DNA of 64,000 nucleotides, taken from NCBI RefSeq assembly GCF_000313135.1, contig NW_004457554.1, positions 635,848-699,847 of the forward strand. Reading direction: 5' to 3'. The notes below the pieces were generated by a model that was given only the letters and a program-made list of their open reading frames with translations, was not told where the DNA came from and made no database searches. Each line of letters opens with the position of its first letter. The first letter of the stretch is position 1. Shown one piece after another: positions 12,673-24,854 of this stretch. Origin of the DNA: Acanthamoeba castellanii str. Neff. Taxonomy: Eukaryota; Discosea; Longamoebia; Acanthamoebidae. A program made the translations under genes and the position numbers.

Positions 12673-14978
12673 CAACACACACCACACACACCACACACGA
12701 CACCGAACAGGACCTCCCGGGCGAGCGTGTTGGACCGGTTCAGGAACCTCCAACGCTCGTCGTCCGCGCCCTTGTCGGGAGCAGCCTCGCCGTCAACGTC
12801 AACGACCACCGCGACCACTGCGGTCCCGCCGCCTTCGCCGTCCTCGCTGTCGCGAACGTCTGGCATCTCCACGACCACGGCCTCGACCTCGACCACGACC
12901 ACGGCCAGCACCACTAAGATCGGGTTGACGACGAAGATCGACAGCGCCGCGGACATCTTCACCCGCTTCGCGCTGGGCAGTCCCACGATCAGCCCCGCCT
13001 CGCTGTCACGGTAGTAGCCCCCCCCCTCTCTTCCTCCAACCCAGCCTCGTTTGCCTAAGCTAAGCTAAAGGAACGGTGCGCAGTGCGCCGTTGAAGCGAA
13101 AGCGATCGGACGACGACGAGGCGGTGGCACCGCTCTTCGATCATGTCAAGACCGAGAAGGCGGATGATTGTCACAAGGAGGAGATTGGCGATGATGGCGA
13201 AGAAGCCAAGCTGTCCAGTGCCGGCTTCTTGAAGCAGGTCAAGGAGGAGATCAAAGGCGAAGAACGCGACGAGGAAGAAAGCGTAGTCGACCGCGATAAG
13301 CAGCGACCGTCGAAGAAGAAGTTCAAGCGAAGCGGCGCGGATGACGACGCGGCCCAATCTATTATTTATGTCACCGACGCCGAACTTGAGCTCGGCGGTC
13401 ATCAGAAGGACCAGGAGGCGACAACCGCCACCGGAGCCGGACACGGTAACTCAGCCCCCCTCCCCCTCTCGCATTCGTTCTTTGGCCGCCCTTGCCTCGG
13501 CTCACGTCCTCCTGTCATTTTCGTTCTTTCTCTTCCCCCCGCCCAATCACAGCGACGACGATCGATTTTGATGTGCAGGCGTGGAAGGCGAGGAACAAGC
13601 GCGACCAAGAGCGAAGGGCCAAAAAACGCGAAAGAGACGCCAACGACGGCAAGACGGGCGCCGGCCGCGTCAAGGAGGAAACAGGCGAGGAGGCCGCCGC
13701 AAAGAAGAACTCGGCGACGGCAGCAAAGCAGAGGATCAAGTTTTCGCTGGGCGATCTCCCGCTTGGGCGCTCGAACGAGGGCGTCAACGATGACGAGGGC
13801 CACAACGACGACGAGGGACGCAGCGATGAACACGACGAGGAGCACCGGTGCGAACACGCCCCGCCGACGACTGGCGACGCTGCCGCCGAGGAGGAACTGC
13901 GGCGGGTCTTCAAGAAATCGTTCTTTGACGATCTCCAGGTTAGTGTGCATGTGCGGTGGTGCGTGCGTGCGTGCGTGCGTGCGTGTGGTGTACGTGCGGT
14001 GAGCAGTCTTGACGGTTTTGGTGTTGCGCGGCCAGATCATCGGGCAATTCAATTTGGGGTTCATCATCGCCAAGCTGGACCAGGACGTGTTCATCATCGA
14101 TCAGCACGCCTCCGACGAGAAGTACAACTACGAAACACTCCAACAGACCACCGTCATCAACACCCAGCCACTCCTCAGGTTGCCCTCCGTCTCTTCGTGC
14201 GTGTCGTGTCGTGCGTGTCATGTCGTGCGTGTCATGTGTGTCGTGCGAGCTAAGCTTGTGTGCGACGGCACGCGATCGGAGGGTAGTCCGCTGAGCATGG
14301 AGCTCACGGCGGTGGAGGAGAGCATCGTGATGGACAACCGGGAGATGTTCCGCAAGAACGGCTTCCACTTTGTCATCGACGAACAGGCGCCGCCGCGCCA
14401 GCAGGTCAAACTGGCCTCGGTGCCGTTTTCCAAGAACAAACAGTTTGGCGTCGAAGGTGAGCGTGTGAGCGTGTATGTGCGTGTGTGCGTATGCGTGTGT
14501 TGTGCACTGTGCTCTGCGCGTTGCGCTCATCATTGTGCGCGTGCCGCAGATGTGCACGAACTGATCTGTCAGTTGGAGGAACACCCGGGCATGATGTGCC
14601 GCCTGTCGCGCGTGTCGGCCATGTTCGCCTCGCGCGCTTGTCGCTCCGCCATCATGATCGGTACCCGCCTACGGTGCCCCCCCTCCGCGGGTGTGTCGTG
14701 TGTTGCTGACGTGTCGTGTGTGCGCAGGTACGGCGTTGAGCAAGAAGGAGATGAAGCGGGTGCTGCACAACATGACCCTCCTCGAGAATCCCTGGAGTTG
14801 TCCGCACGGCCGTCCCACCATGCGACACCTCTTCGACCTCTCCACCATCGCCTCCCTCACCACCGCCGCCGGTGATGCCCATCGTCAGCGCTCCCCTTCC
14901 TCCACACTCCAGCGGTGGCAGGCCGCGTGGCGGAGCTCACCCGAATGGCACGCCCACGCCGCAAAACCGGTGGACTAA
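10230..14978 (+). CDS. PMS2: DNA mismatch repair endonuclease PMS2 (MutL-alpha subunit)
   Basis: Partner of MLH1 in MutL-alpha; nicks the discontinuous strand during nuclear mismatch repair. The N-terminal GHKL ATPase is complete: [15 protein letters not shown] with catalytic Glu, [27 protein letters not shown]. The transducer domain has [15 protein letters not shown] near 11900. A long, low-complexity linker (about 12100-13900) is rich in Ser, Pro and acidic residues and is longer than in animals. The C-terminal domain carries the endonuclease metal motif [12 protein letters not shown] (about 14100), an ACRSAIMIG segment and the zinc-site motif CPHGRPT (about 14800). About a dozen short introns; the first is 10381-10463. 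The protein ends in KPVD. An E2F-like site lies upstream. Confidence 0.95.
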
Positions 14979-15009
14979 CATGAACATACATTTGGGAGAA
15001 TATGAACAC

Positions 15010-15090
15010 ACGTGTGCGCACACGCACACGCACACACACGCACACGCACACGACACGCACACGCACACGCACACGCACACGCACACGCAC
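15010..15090. repeat. CACACG repeat between convergent genes
   Basis: A CACACG/CACACA microsatellite fills the short interval between the PMS2 stop and the mannanase stop, immediately next to the mannanase TAA-side end. Confidence 0.7.
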
Positions 15091-16600
15091 TTAGATGCAT
15101 TGGGTGCCGCCGGGCGTGCACTTGTAGCGGCCGTCGTTGGAGTACTGCTTGGAGCAGCACCCGTCGGCGCACTGGTCCGACGCCGAGCAGAACTGCCAGT
15201 CGCCCTTCTTGCCGCCACCGCCGCCGCCTCCACTCCAGTTGAACGGGCTGTTGGCGTTGCGCGCGGCGGCGGCCTTGGCCTGGTGGACCGACCAGGCGGC
15301 CGAGCCCACGTAGTACTCGTAGTCGCCGCCGCTGCACTTGACAAACTCCCAGGGCCAGAAGGGCACGCCCAGGCGGTTGGCCGCGTCGGCCTGGCTGCCG
15401 ATGACCGACGCCTGCTGGGCGCCCGTCGCGCCGAACTCCTCGTAGATGATCCGCTTCTTGTAGCTCAGGGCCTTGGCCACGCCGGCGCTCAGCTGGTACT
15501 CGACCTCGCTCTGCGACTGGTCGTAGTTGTGGACACCGATCACGTCGATCTCGGCGCACGCAAAGTTGCCGTCCTGGTAGCTGTCCGCCCAGTCCGCGCC
15601 ACCTCCTACATCACATAATATTTTAGATTCTCAATATCAATTTTACTCAAAATAAATAAATATAAATAAATAGAGTAATGGCAATGATGAATAAAAATGG
15701 TACCGGTGGTGACGTAGATGGTCTGGTTGATGAGGGGGCGGATGAGCTTGGCCCGGCCGCAGTGCCAGGTCCAAGGGGCGTGGAAGTCGGGCATGTGGCC
15801 CCGGGCCTCGTTCTGGATGGCGAAGGCCCACACGACCTCGCCCAGATCGCGCCACGGCCGGGAATTGAAGTAGGGATTCTTGTGGTCCAGAATGTGCTGG
15901 AGCCTTCGATCGAAGTCCGCCTGCGCATTCGGATTGGTGTAGAACTCCTCGGCCGACCCATACTTGTAGAAATAACCGTCCTATGTAACCAACCAGAAAA
16001 CAGTGACCAAATAAAAAGAACCAACCAGAAAATTGGTGTTCATTCCATACAGACCAATCAGCTCACTAAAGTGGCGCAGTGTACCTTTTGCCACACGCCG
16101 AGGGAGTAGCGGTCATGGAAGACGAGGTTGAGCTTGACGCCGTAGTCGCGGGCCTCCTTCATGAGGAGGTCGATCCGGTCGAGGATGGTGTCCTGGTAGT
16201 TGCCCACCTGCCACTCCTCGAGGTCGGGCGTGCCCTGGGCCGACGAGCCCTTGTTCCCGGCGTCCACGTGCACCACAAAGACTCGCACCACATTGACGCC
16301 CGCCGCCGACAACGCGCTCAAGTGGGCCTTCCTATCTTTATTGATAATAATTGTATTTTTAATAATGGACACAAATAATAAAGAATTCGTGATTATTCGT
16401 TTATATGCAAATGAATGATAAAAAAAAGTAGTTACGGAGGGGACGACACCAGAGTCGGAGAGGGACCACAGAAAGTACGAGTTGGCGCCGGAGAAGCTGT
16501 TGGAGGCCTCGACGCCGACGGTCGGCTGGCTCAGGACCAGGGTCAAGACCAGTAAGAGCGCCGACGCGCCAGCGACGGCGAGAGAAGAGCTCACGCGCAT
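15091..16600 (-). CDS. Secreted GH5-type mannan endo-1,4-beta-mannosidase with a Cys-rich C-terminal module
   Basis: Expected to cleave internal beta-1,4-mannosyl bonds of mannan outside the cell or in phagosomes. A signal peptide (SALLLVLTLVLSQPTVGVEA) is followed by the family's N-terminal motif with a GANSYFLW-like turn. NVVRVFVVH, the acid/base Glu in WAFAIQNEARGHMP (about 15810) and the likely nucleophile Glu in IIYEEFGATG (about 15440) mark a GH5 barrel related to fungal and plant mannanases. A Gly-rich linker leads to a 40-residue Cys-rich module with FCSASDQCADGCCS and KCTPGGTQC, probably carbohydrate binding (inference). Four exons; introns are AT-rich, unlike most in the window. Substrate could also be another beta-mannan or glucan. 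Confidence 0.82.
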
Positions 16601-16747
16601 AGCTTGTTGTGTGGTTCTGGTTTTACTTGTTTGGCCCAGTGCAGCTCATCGGCGCACCAATTCATACAGTCCACCAATCACCAAGCCATGCGAAGTGTTA
16701 CGTCCGCCAACCACACAGCCGCCAACCAGTGGGGCGCCACCTTAACT

Positions 16748-18945
16748 TTATTGTGACGCACCCACGGCCACGGGAAGGAGGACCAGGTGTTGGTAGGCGT
16801 CGGCGAACTCGTTCCAGAACTTGAGGTCCCGTTCGTTCACCTCCTCGACGCCGTGGTATCGCTTCCAGCATACGGCAAAGTGCGTCGGCGGCACGCCTGG
16901 TGGCCACCACGCCACCAGACACAACGACAGTCACGACGTTGTCAGTGGCATCATTGCGTGTGCGAGGAACAAAGAGATGCTTTATACCCTTGAATTCGAC
17001 TGCCGTGACGGTGGGCTGCTGATCGCCGGACGAGAGGCCGAGGAGCTCCTTGACGAACATGCGGCGGGTCAGGTGCTTGAAGCCCTCGGCAGGGTTCGGC
17101 AGACCGCCCAGCCGGAAGCCTTCCGGTCGTGGAGTGGGTTGATGAGCGTTCAAGCCCCATGTGGGCCACTGCTGCGAGACAAGGGGGACAGAAACCAATG
17201 TGACGTACATTGAATGCGAAGGATGTTGGGGAGGCCCTTGAGCAGAGGGTCCTCCTGGCCCTCGCGCTGCTTCTCGACCTGCGAATTGATCGCGGCGGTG
17301 ACAACCGCCTCGACCCGACGCAGCTGATCGAGATCGTCCGCCTCCACCAGCAACTCGTCATTGTTGTTGTAGCAGCGCAGGCCTTGCTCCGCTTCATTCT
17401 TTGCTTCGTTTACTTCGTTTTCGCTTTCGCTTTCGTTTCGGAGGCCACTGAGAGCGCCTTGCTCGTCGAGGTACCGGTGGAGGCGGCAGATGCGCCAATG
17501 GTTGACTGCGTTGACCTTGACCGGGCACGTGTCGTGGAAGACCACCGAGCGGAGCTCCTTGACGGCCAGCAGATAGGGGCTGGTGACGTGGAAGTGGTCC
17601 TTGAGCAGGTCCTCCCACGTCTCGTAGCCCTGAGTGTCCCACCAGATCTTGCGTTGGTGACAGCCATGCATAATATTCATGTGCGCGCGTGCGGTCGTGC
17701 GTGGTGCGTTGGTGCGTGTGCGTGTGCGGTCGTGTGTGTACGTGAACGATCGAAGGGTCATAGAAGCGGAGGGCGTTGAAGTTGGCGCTTCGGATGTCGA
17801 GTGAGAGGTAGTACTTGCCCACATTTGACGGCTCGTAGATCGAAGCGGGCAATTTCTGCGCACGCACCACCGCACACACACACGCACACACAGTCGCGCC
17901 TGGTTGGTTTCTCATTCAATCGAGGGCACGACAGAGATGGGCCAAATGACACACCTCCTGCTCGGCGGGCGCGAGGAAGGAGTCATCTCGGGCGAACTTG
18001 GCGAAGGCCTCCGACGACGAGAGCGCCTGCACGATCTTCTCCTTGGTGTTGAAGTAGAACTTGTGGAACGCAGCCTCGCCGCCTTGGTTCTTGATCTCCT
18101 CGAGCATGACATTCAGCTTCGCGTGCGCTTGCATCTCTCGATCGTACAGATCCATGAAGTACCGAAAGTCTTCGGGGTCGAAACACTGCGCGTAAGAGTG
18201 GAGGTGACGTGGCGTCAACCAACCAATGAGTGGGGATTTATATATGGGGAGGAGGAGGCGCGACAAGAGCACCTTGATGGGAATATCAAAGTCCTTTACG
18301 AAGCGGCGCTTCATTGAGATGCTCAGGGTCTCGAGCGTTCGCTCCTTCACGTCGGGCTGCTTACTCACCTGCATGCATTCGCCTTCAACTACTGAACCCA
18401 CATGACGCACTCGCGCGCACGACCGCATGCATACACGCACACACAAACACACACACACGCACACACGCACACACATACGCACACACGCACAGGTGGGAGG
18501 AGAGTGTACTTGGATGTGGCGCTCTTTGCCAAGGCCGAAGCTCTCGTGGGAGAGGTTGTACTCTTCGGCCAGGCGATGGACCACCTTGCGCTCGTGGGAG
18601 GGCAGGGACGCCGGAAAGGCCAGCGGCTCAGTCCGGCTCTCGTCCACTGCAAACGCCGCGATCTGGGCCTCGATCTCCTTCAACCGCTCCTCGGGCACCA
18701 CCCTACGAAGGAGTGCCACCACACCATTTCAATTTATATTTTTATTTATTGAGCAATGATATATCATTTTTTTTTTATTCATTAAAAACCACAGGTTGGG
18801 GAGGGGCGAACCGAAGGGCGGCTTTGGTTTGCTGCCACGGGCGGCCATTGGGATTCTGCTGCATGTGCTGCTGCTTGGAGGCTTTCTTCTGGTCGGTGGT
18901 GGCTGGTCGCCGAGTTTTATCTGCCTGCTTTGCGCCCTTCTCCAT
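16748..18945 (-). CDS. R3H-domain protein of unknown family
   Basis: Start ATG at 18945 (MEKGAKQADKTRRP). After a basic, Gln-rich N-terminus comes an R3H domain: SHERKVVHRLAEEYNLSHES then FGLGKERHI, with the Arg-x3-His motif that binds single-stranded nucleic acid. The rest (about 450 residues) is well-composed globular sequence with aromatic-rich segments such as VGKYYLSLDIRSANFNALRF, WWDTQGYETWEDLLKDHF and KELRSVVFHDTC, and ends VLLPVAVGASQ at TAA 16748-16750. I do not recognise a catalytic family in it. It lies head to tail with the mannanase gene, with a gap of only 147 bp. Nucleic-acid binding is supported by the R3H motif; anything else is open. Confidence 0.7.
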
Positions 18946-19095
18946 CACTCGTAGTGGCCGCGCTCTTGACTCCTTTGCTGCAGTCCTCGCCTTCCAACCC
19001 CAAGTGCCAACGCGCCCCTGTTCACGAATTCAGTTCTTTTTATTTTCTTAAGATTTGTTTTATTTTTTGCCCTTTATTTGTTCGCGCTGGTGCTA

Positions 19096-20935
19096 CTACT
19101 GCGGCGGGAGGGCGGTGTCGTGGACTTCGAAGCGCGTGCGAGGGCTCTTGTAGGCGCGCGACGCGCGAGGATCTTCGGCCACATACTTGGGTCGCTTCAC
19201 CACCACTCGCTTCCTCGCCACCTGCGCACTTGCCTTCAGTGACACACACACACACACACACACAAACACACGCTGAGAGAAAGGAGAGAGCACCTGTTGG
19301 GCGATTTCGAGCAGGCGGTTGGCGTCGGCGTCGTCGCCGACAAGCGCGCGGGCCAGCTGCATGCCGATCTTGGTCAACGCCTTTTGCCTTCGCTTGGGAT
19401 GCGGGTACATGGGGTCGATATACTGCGCGAGTGCGTGTTGTGTGCGGTGTGTACGGTGTGTGCGGTGTGCGGTGAGGTCTGATCAGAACTACTCTGCAGG
19501 GCCAGCTTAGAAAAAGACGAAAGAAGACAGCCAAGGGGCGATGTACGATGACGTCTGGCCGTTCTGCCACGGGCAGTGAAAGCAGGTACTGCGTCGAGTC
19601 GGCGTGCACCAGTTGCAGGTTGGCCTCCCATTCCCTCCCCTTGTCCGCCTGCAGTTGGTGTGTATGAGAGAGAGAGAGATCAGCGACACGCCGTGGCGCC
19701 TGTGGACAATGCCAAGCAAAGACGAGTCGTACGTCGCGCAATCGCTGCAGACCATCTCGCAACAGAGCGTGCACGACGGGATTCCGCTCGACGAGCGTAA
19801 CGCGGCACCCGAGCGAAGCCAACACGAACGCGTCCTTGCCCAGGCCTGTGTTGGCCAGAGCAAAGAGAAGGGGCGAGAAGCGACTGAGTGCCAGATCCAG
19901 CAGCGCGCTCCGAGCCCACTACAAGACACGCGGGCGCCCATGGTGGATCGGGGGAGTCGCGGGCGCACCTCCGGTGGCGTCCAGCACGGACAAGTTGGGC
20001 TCCTTGCCCACACCCACAGCGCGGGCCATGGGCGAGCGTTGGTCGTTACCGAACTTGGTGCGGTGGGCCAGCGCGCCTCGCACAAAATCAACGTACACGG
20101 GCGCCATCCTGCCAAACACACACACACACACACACCCCACAATGATGATGATGGTCAGCCACATGTTAAACTCGACACAGTGCAACTCAGAATGACTCGA
20201 GGGCGGGTACCGCTTGGCGGGCGCAGCGTGCTTGCGTTGGGTGACCTGCACGCGATGGGGCGCCACCTCCACCAGAAACTCGAACTGGCGCGAGAGCTGC
20301 GCCGACGGCGGCTCGGCGAAGAACGGGAGGCCGAGGTCGCGCGCCAGCCGCTCGGCTCTGGCCCGGATGTCCTGCTTCACCCTCTCCAGAGCCTCAGCCT
20401 CTAGAGAAGAAGAAGGTGCTTCGCTCTGTGTATGTATCTCGGTCTCTTTCTGCTTTTGTTGGTGGGCTCCTTCCTCTTCTGACTCTTCTTCGTTCACGTC
20501 ATCGTCATCCTCCTCAACATCATCTTCGGTATCGAATTCTTCATCTTCATCTTCATCTTCAAGCACAGTGGGTTGCTGTCCTACTGCAGTCGTTCGCTTC
20601 AATCGAGGGAAGGCGCAGCAGACGCCGATGCTCTTGGAGGGAGGTAGAGGAGCATTGAGCTCGTAGGCGACAGAGCGCCGCGGCACCAGAGGAGCCAATC
20701 TGCAACTCTTCTGTATCCATTCCGTCCTAGCAGGTGAGGATCGGCTTGGATTCCATCGATTGGCGCTTGCAATCGTTCGCACCGCTGACGAGCGCCAGAT
20801 GAGCGCCCCTGGGGCTACGCATAATCTTGAAGAAACTGCGAGATTTTGACCTCCTCGGCTCAGCAGCGGAAAGATCCTCGCGTGATGTGTTGTCACGCCT
20901 TCCAATCCCTTCACCCTCACCGCCAATCGCTCCAT
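19096..20935 (-). CDS. RsmJ-type rRNA (guanine-N2) methyltransferase, probably mitochondrial
   Basis: Bacterial RsmJ methylates G1516 of 16S rRNA. The C-terminal half matches the family strongly: [23 protein letters not shown] joined by splicing to [14 protein letters not shown] (SAM motif I), [15 protein letters not shown] (motif II), [16 protein letters not shown] (catalytic DPMFP-type motif) and [11 protein letters not shown]. The N-terminal about 190 residues are not in bacterial RsmJ. They begin with a leader rich in Arg, Ser and Ala and lacking acids ([20 protein letters not shown]), then an acidic, Glu/Asp-rich stretch. A mitochondrial target, and a bacterial origin of the gene, are inferences. 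An in-frame ATG lies 48 nt upstream; I chose the second because it starts the presequence-like stretch. Confidence 0.85.
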
Positions 20936-21195
20936 TGTGCTACCAATCTTGATTTCCACAAATTTGTGGTGTTGATTTTTCATGTTTTCTTTTTCCTTTC
21001 AGCTCCCAAAGTAACGGTCCTTTTGGCCAACAGCAAAATCATCGAAGCAGAAGAGGAGAGATCAGGAGGAGCTCCGTAACGCAAGTGCTTTTTTATCAAC
21101 CCACTCGGTACGCGCGGCCTTCTTGAGCTGGAGTGGAATCGTTTGACGACAATTTTCCAAATCAAATTTTGATCTGATTTTGGTTCTGGGCAGAG

Positions 21196-22903
21196 ATGTC
21201 CTCGTACGAGGCCGAGAAAGAACCCAGCGGCTCGCACAAGAGGAAGAGAGATGATGGAGAGGGGAGCGAGGGAAATGGAATGGAGGGATTTGTGGACCTT
21301 GGTGGCGAGGCAGTCGAGCAGGGATTCAGCAAAGAGGACGATCTCCTGCTAGAAGATTTGATCAACAGCGCCGATGGACTGGCATCAGGCGACCCAGATG
21401 ACATCGACACTGACTTTGGCGTCGTATTTGCCGATGGCGCCGATACGAGCGGCGGATCCGGAGCTGACGGCTACCACGACGAAGCTGGCCAGCAGCTTGA
21501 TGAGGATGCGACGTCACGGATCGATCTGATGGCGCGAGAGATCTTGGAGGACTCGAGCCAGTCACAGGGCACCGGGTACGGCCCCGGCCGCAAGAAGCCG
21601 CGCCGCCAGTACGCGCCGCCCGGGGGAACCGAAGCGGTCAAGGAGAGCGACGACAGCGGCGGTAGCAGCGACGACGAAGAAGACGACGATGAAGCAGAGG
21701 TGGAGGTGCTCGAGGAAGACGACGATGGTGACGGTGATGAAGGCGCCGATGGCGACAACAGGATCGGAGGCAAGGGGGTACACAGCCGACCGAAGCGCGG
21801 CAGCGTCGACGACGACGACGACGATGGCGATGAAGACGATGAAGACGACGAGGGCCAGGGCGATGATGGGAAGGAGTTCAGAGCGCTCGGCTCGAAGGGA
21901 CTGTTTACGGTGCGGGACGGGGCGGGAGTGGGCCGGACCGCGGCCGCCAAGGCAGACGATGACAGCGACAGCAACGACGAAGGCGAGGAACAGGAGGAAG
22001 AGGGCGGCGACAAAGAAGAGAAAGACGATGACGACGATGACGATGATGGTGATAACGATGATGAAGAGGAGGGCATAGAACACACGCTCACGCGAGCAGG
22101 CATGGACCAGTATCTGGACCTGGACGCCAAGATCAGTCTGCTGACTCGTGCCGTGCGCCGGTTCGACGCGCGGAGCCAAGTGTCGACGCTCCTCACGTCG
22201 GCCCTCCTCCAGCTGGCCAACACACGGCCCGACTTCGCGGCCGAAGTCGAGAAGGAGATCGAGCACGCCAAGGTTGGTGTTGCTTGCGTTGCGTGTGTTG
22301 CGTGTGTGCGGTGCGAAATGATGATCGTCGCTCACACGGTGATGTGTATGGGCTGCAGGAGGAGGACTATGACAGCGACGACGAAACGGAGGAAAAGGTG
22401 GAGGTCGATGAATCGGAGACCCTGGAGGGCTGGCTGGACGGCGCCGAAGGACGCGACGTGGATTCACTCCGCGCCTCTTTCCTCGATGAGTTACTCGAAG
22501 TGCCGTTCAAGGTATATTCCACCTTCTTCTCTCTTCACAACAAACCACACACACCGCACACGCACGACCGCACACGCACGACCGCACACGCATGACCGCA
22601 CACGCACGACCGCACACGCATGACCGCACACGCATGACCGCACACGCATGACCGCACACGCATGACCGCACACGCATGACCGCACACGCATCGATTGCAC
22701 GATCGGCTAACGCTGCCGGCGTGTGCCGACGTCTGCAGGCGAAGCTGAACGGGGAGCGGTGTACGGTGGTGCAAGCGGTGGAGGGGGACTCCCTGCTCGT
22801 GCGGCAGAACGGCGAGTCGTTCATCGCGTCGGCCAAGGCCCTGACCGGCGCCAAGGGACGCAACGGCGCCTTCCTCGCCGACTGGAAGCAGAACGGCTAT
22901 TAG
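21196..22903 (+). CDS. Very acidic Asp/Glu-rich protein, unknown function
   Basis: Three exons, about 470 residues. The N-terminus carries a KRKRDD nuclear-signal-like cluster. Residues about 150-300 hold several Asp/Glu runs of 6-10 residues broken by short basic or Gly patches. A helical block follows (about 22100-22270: SLLTRAVRRFDARSQVSTLL, LQLANTRPDFAAEVEKEIEH). The last exon encodes a small beta-rich, Tudor/SH3-like fold (GERCTVVQAVEGDSLLVRQN) and ends at 22903. Acidic tracts of this kind occur in histone chaperones and nucleolar proteins; that is the most likely class (inference), but I see no diagnostic motif. It shares a divergent promoter with the RsmJ-like gene. Confidence 0.7.
22549..22694. 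repeat. 14-bp minisatellite (ACCGCACACGCATG units) in an intron
   Basis: About ten copies of a 14-bp unit, alternating CATG and CACG variants, fill the second intron of the acidic-protein gene on the CA-rich side near its acceptor. Both strands read open through it, giving spurious frames. Confidence 0.85.
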
Positions 22904-23095
22904 AGGAGGCTCTTAAGGAAGAGATGATGATGATGAACAGCAGCAACAAGAAGAGAGAATGATTTGTGATTGTACTGAATTGAATTGTAGAGACAAGTAC
23001 TGCCAACAATAATAATAACCAATTTATTAATTTTTTTGTTATTGTCCGAGTATTAGTTTCGGCAAGCGAACCATCGACACCAACCAATCTTCATC

Positions 23096-24764
23096 ATGTC
23101 TGGCAAGGTAAGCCACGTCGCCGTTCGGTCCACTCTTGTCGAAGTCGACGTGCAATTTCAATTAATCAGAACGACTGACCACATCGAACCAATCTTCATT
23201 TCTTCACAAATCACAGAAGTACGGAGTGATTGGTGGCGGTGGATTCCTCGGCAAGTGGATCGTCGACGAGCTGCTCAACCGCGGCGAGAAGCACGTGCGA
23301 GTTCTCGACATCCGCCCCTCCCCCACCCCCGACGACCGCGTCGAGTTCGTTCAGGGTTCGTCCCTCCCTTTTCCTTTACCCTTCGCTTTCGTTCTCTTTC
23401 TCTTTCTCTCTTTTTTTCTCGGCTAACCGTGTGCGGCGTGTGTGTGTGTGTGTGCGGCGGCGTGTGTGGCGGAGAGCAGTCGATGTGACCAAGATCGATA
23501 CGCTGAGGAAGGGTCTGGCCGGTCTCACCACGGTCATCCACACGGCCTCTCCGCCGCACGGAAAGGGCTACCAGATGTACTACAACGGTGCGCCGTCTGC
23601 ATACGTGTGCGCGGCGTGTGCCGTGCCGTGCGTGTGCGAGCGAGCGAGCGAGTGTTCACCATTGGGTTGTGTCCACTTTCGTGCAGTTAACGTCGAGGGC
23701 ACCAAGAACGTGGTGGAGGCCTGCGTCGAGTTGGGCATCAAGCAGCTCGTCTTCACCTCCTCCGCCTCCGTCGTGTTCGACGGACGTCACATCAAGGGTG
23801 CTGAATTCCCCTGCCACACGTCGACCGCACACCGCACACCGCACACACCAACCGCATACACCGCACACACTGCACAGTTACTGATGGCACCGCAACGCAA
23901 TGTGTGCGCAGGCGGCGATGAGAGCCTGCCCTACTGCAAGACCCATCTGGACGGCTACACAGAGACGAAGGAGAAGGCCGAGCGCATCGTGCTGGAGGCC
24001 AACGGCAGGAAGGGCCTGCTCACCGTCGCCCTCCGCCCTTCGGGCATCTTCGGCCCCGGCGACGCCCAGGGCTGGCCCGGCTTCATTGAAGCCGCCCAGA
24101 ACGGCAAGTCCAAGTTCCAACTGGTGCGCCCCACCGCACACGCCCCATCGCACACACCGCACACACCGCACGCCCTCACACACTCGCACAGGGTGATGGA
24201 AGCAACCTGATGGACTGGACCTACGTGGAGAATGTGGCCTACGCGCACGTGCTGGCGGCCGACAAGCTGGTGCCGGGCAATGACAAGGTGGCGGGCCAGG
24301 CCTTCTTCATCACCAACGACGAGCCGGCGCCGTTCTGGGACATGGCCAAGTACATCTGGAAGAACCTGGACTACCCGACCCCGACCGTGGTGGTGCCCTA
24401 CTGGCTGGCCTACTACCTCGCCCTCCTGCTCGACTGGATTGTGTGGCTCCTGTCACCCCTCGTCTCCATCCATCTCACCTTCACCTTCTTCCGCGTCGTC
24501 TACGCCGGTGCCCACAGGTAAGCTACTCCCAGCCATCATCTGCGCTCACCACTAACACACACACACACGACACCGCACGCACGACCGCATACACCGCACG
24601 ACACGCACGACAGGTATTTCACGATTGAGAAGGCCAAGAGGGACTTGGGGTACAAGCCCAAGGTGGCGCTCAAGGAAGGCATGGCCCGGACGCTCAAGGC
24701 CTTCGAGCACAAGCGCAACCCCAAGGCCACCGGCAGCAGCCAGGACAAGAAAAAGGCCAAGTAA
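23096..24764 (+). CDS. 3-beta-hydroxysteroid dehydrogenase / sterol-4-alpha-carboxylate 3-dehydrogenase (NSDHL/ERG26-like)
   Basis: Short-chain dehydrogenase that oxidatively decarboxylates C4 sterol acids in sterol synthesis at the ER. A 12-nt first exon (MSGK) splices to KYGVIGGGGFLGKWIVDELL, the Rossmann GxxGxxG. VNVEGTKNVVEAC, VFTSSASVVFDG and the catalytic YTETKEKAE (YxxxK) follow, then VALRPSGIFGPGD and MDWTYVENVAYAHVLAA. A hydrophobic pair of segments (WLAYYLALLLDWIVWLLSPL) would anchor it in the membrane. The protein ends KKAK, fitting the KKXX ER-retrieval signal. About seven exons, with TG/CA-repeat introns. NSDHL/ERG26 is the best fit; a general 3-beta-HSD with other sterol substrates is possible. 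Confidence 0.88.
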
Positions 24765-24854
24765 ATAAATTCTCGTTTGGTCTGGTAAATAAATTTTAAA
24801 TCAATAATCAATAATCAATAATCCTAATAATTACTAATTGATTAAAAGAGAGGC

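Noticed and set aside
21471..22271. 266- and 301-residue - strand frames
   Set aside because: Antisense shadows of the Asp/Glu-rich protein; low complexity only.
22549..22694. CRISPR array
   Set aside because: Units are contiguous 14-mers without unique spacers, in a eukaryotic intron.
22491..22863. Cys/Val/Arg repeat proteins on the - strand
   Set aside because: Product of the 14-bp intron minisatellite read through; not conserved coding.
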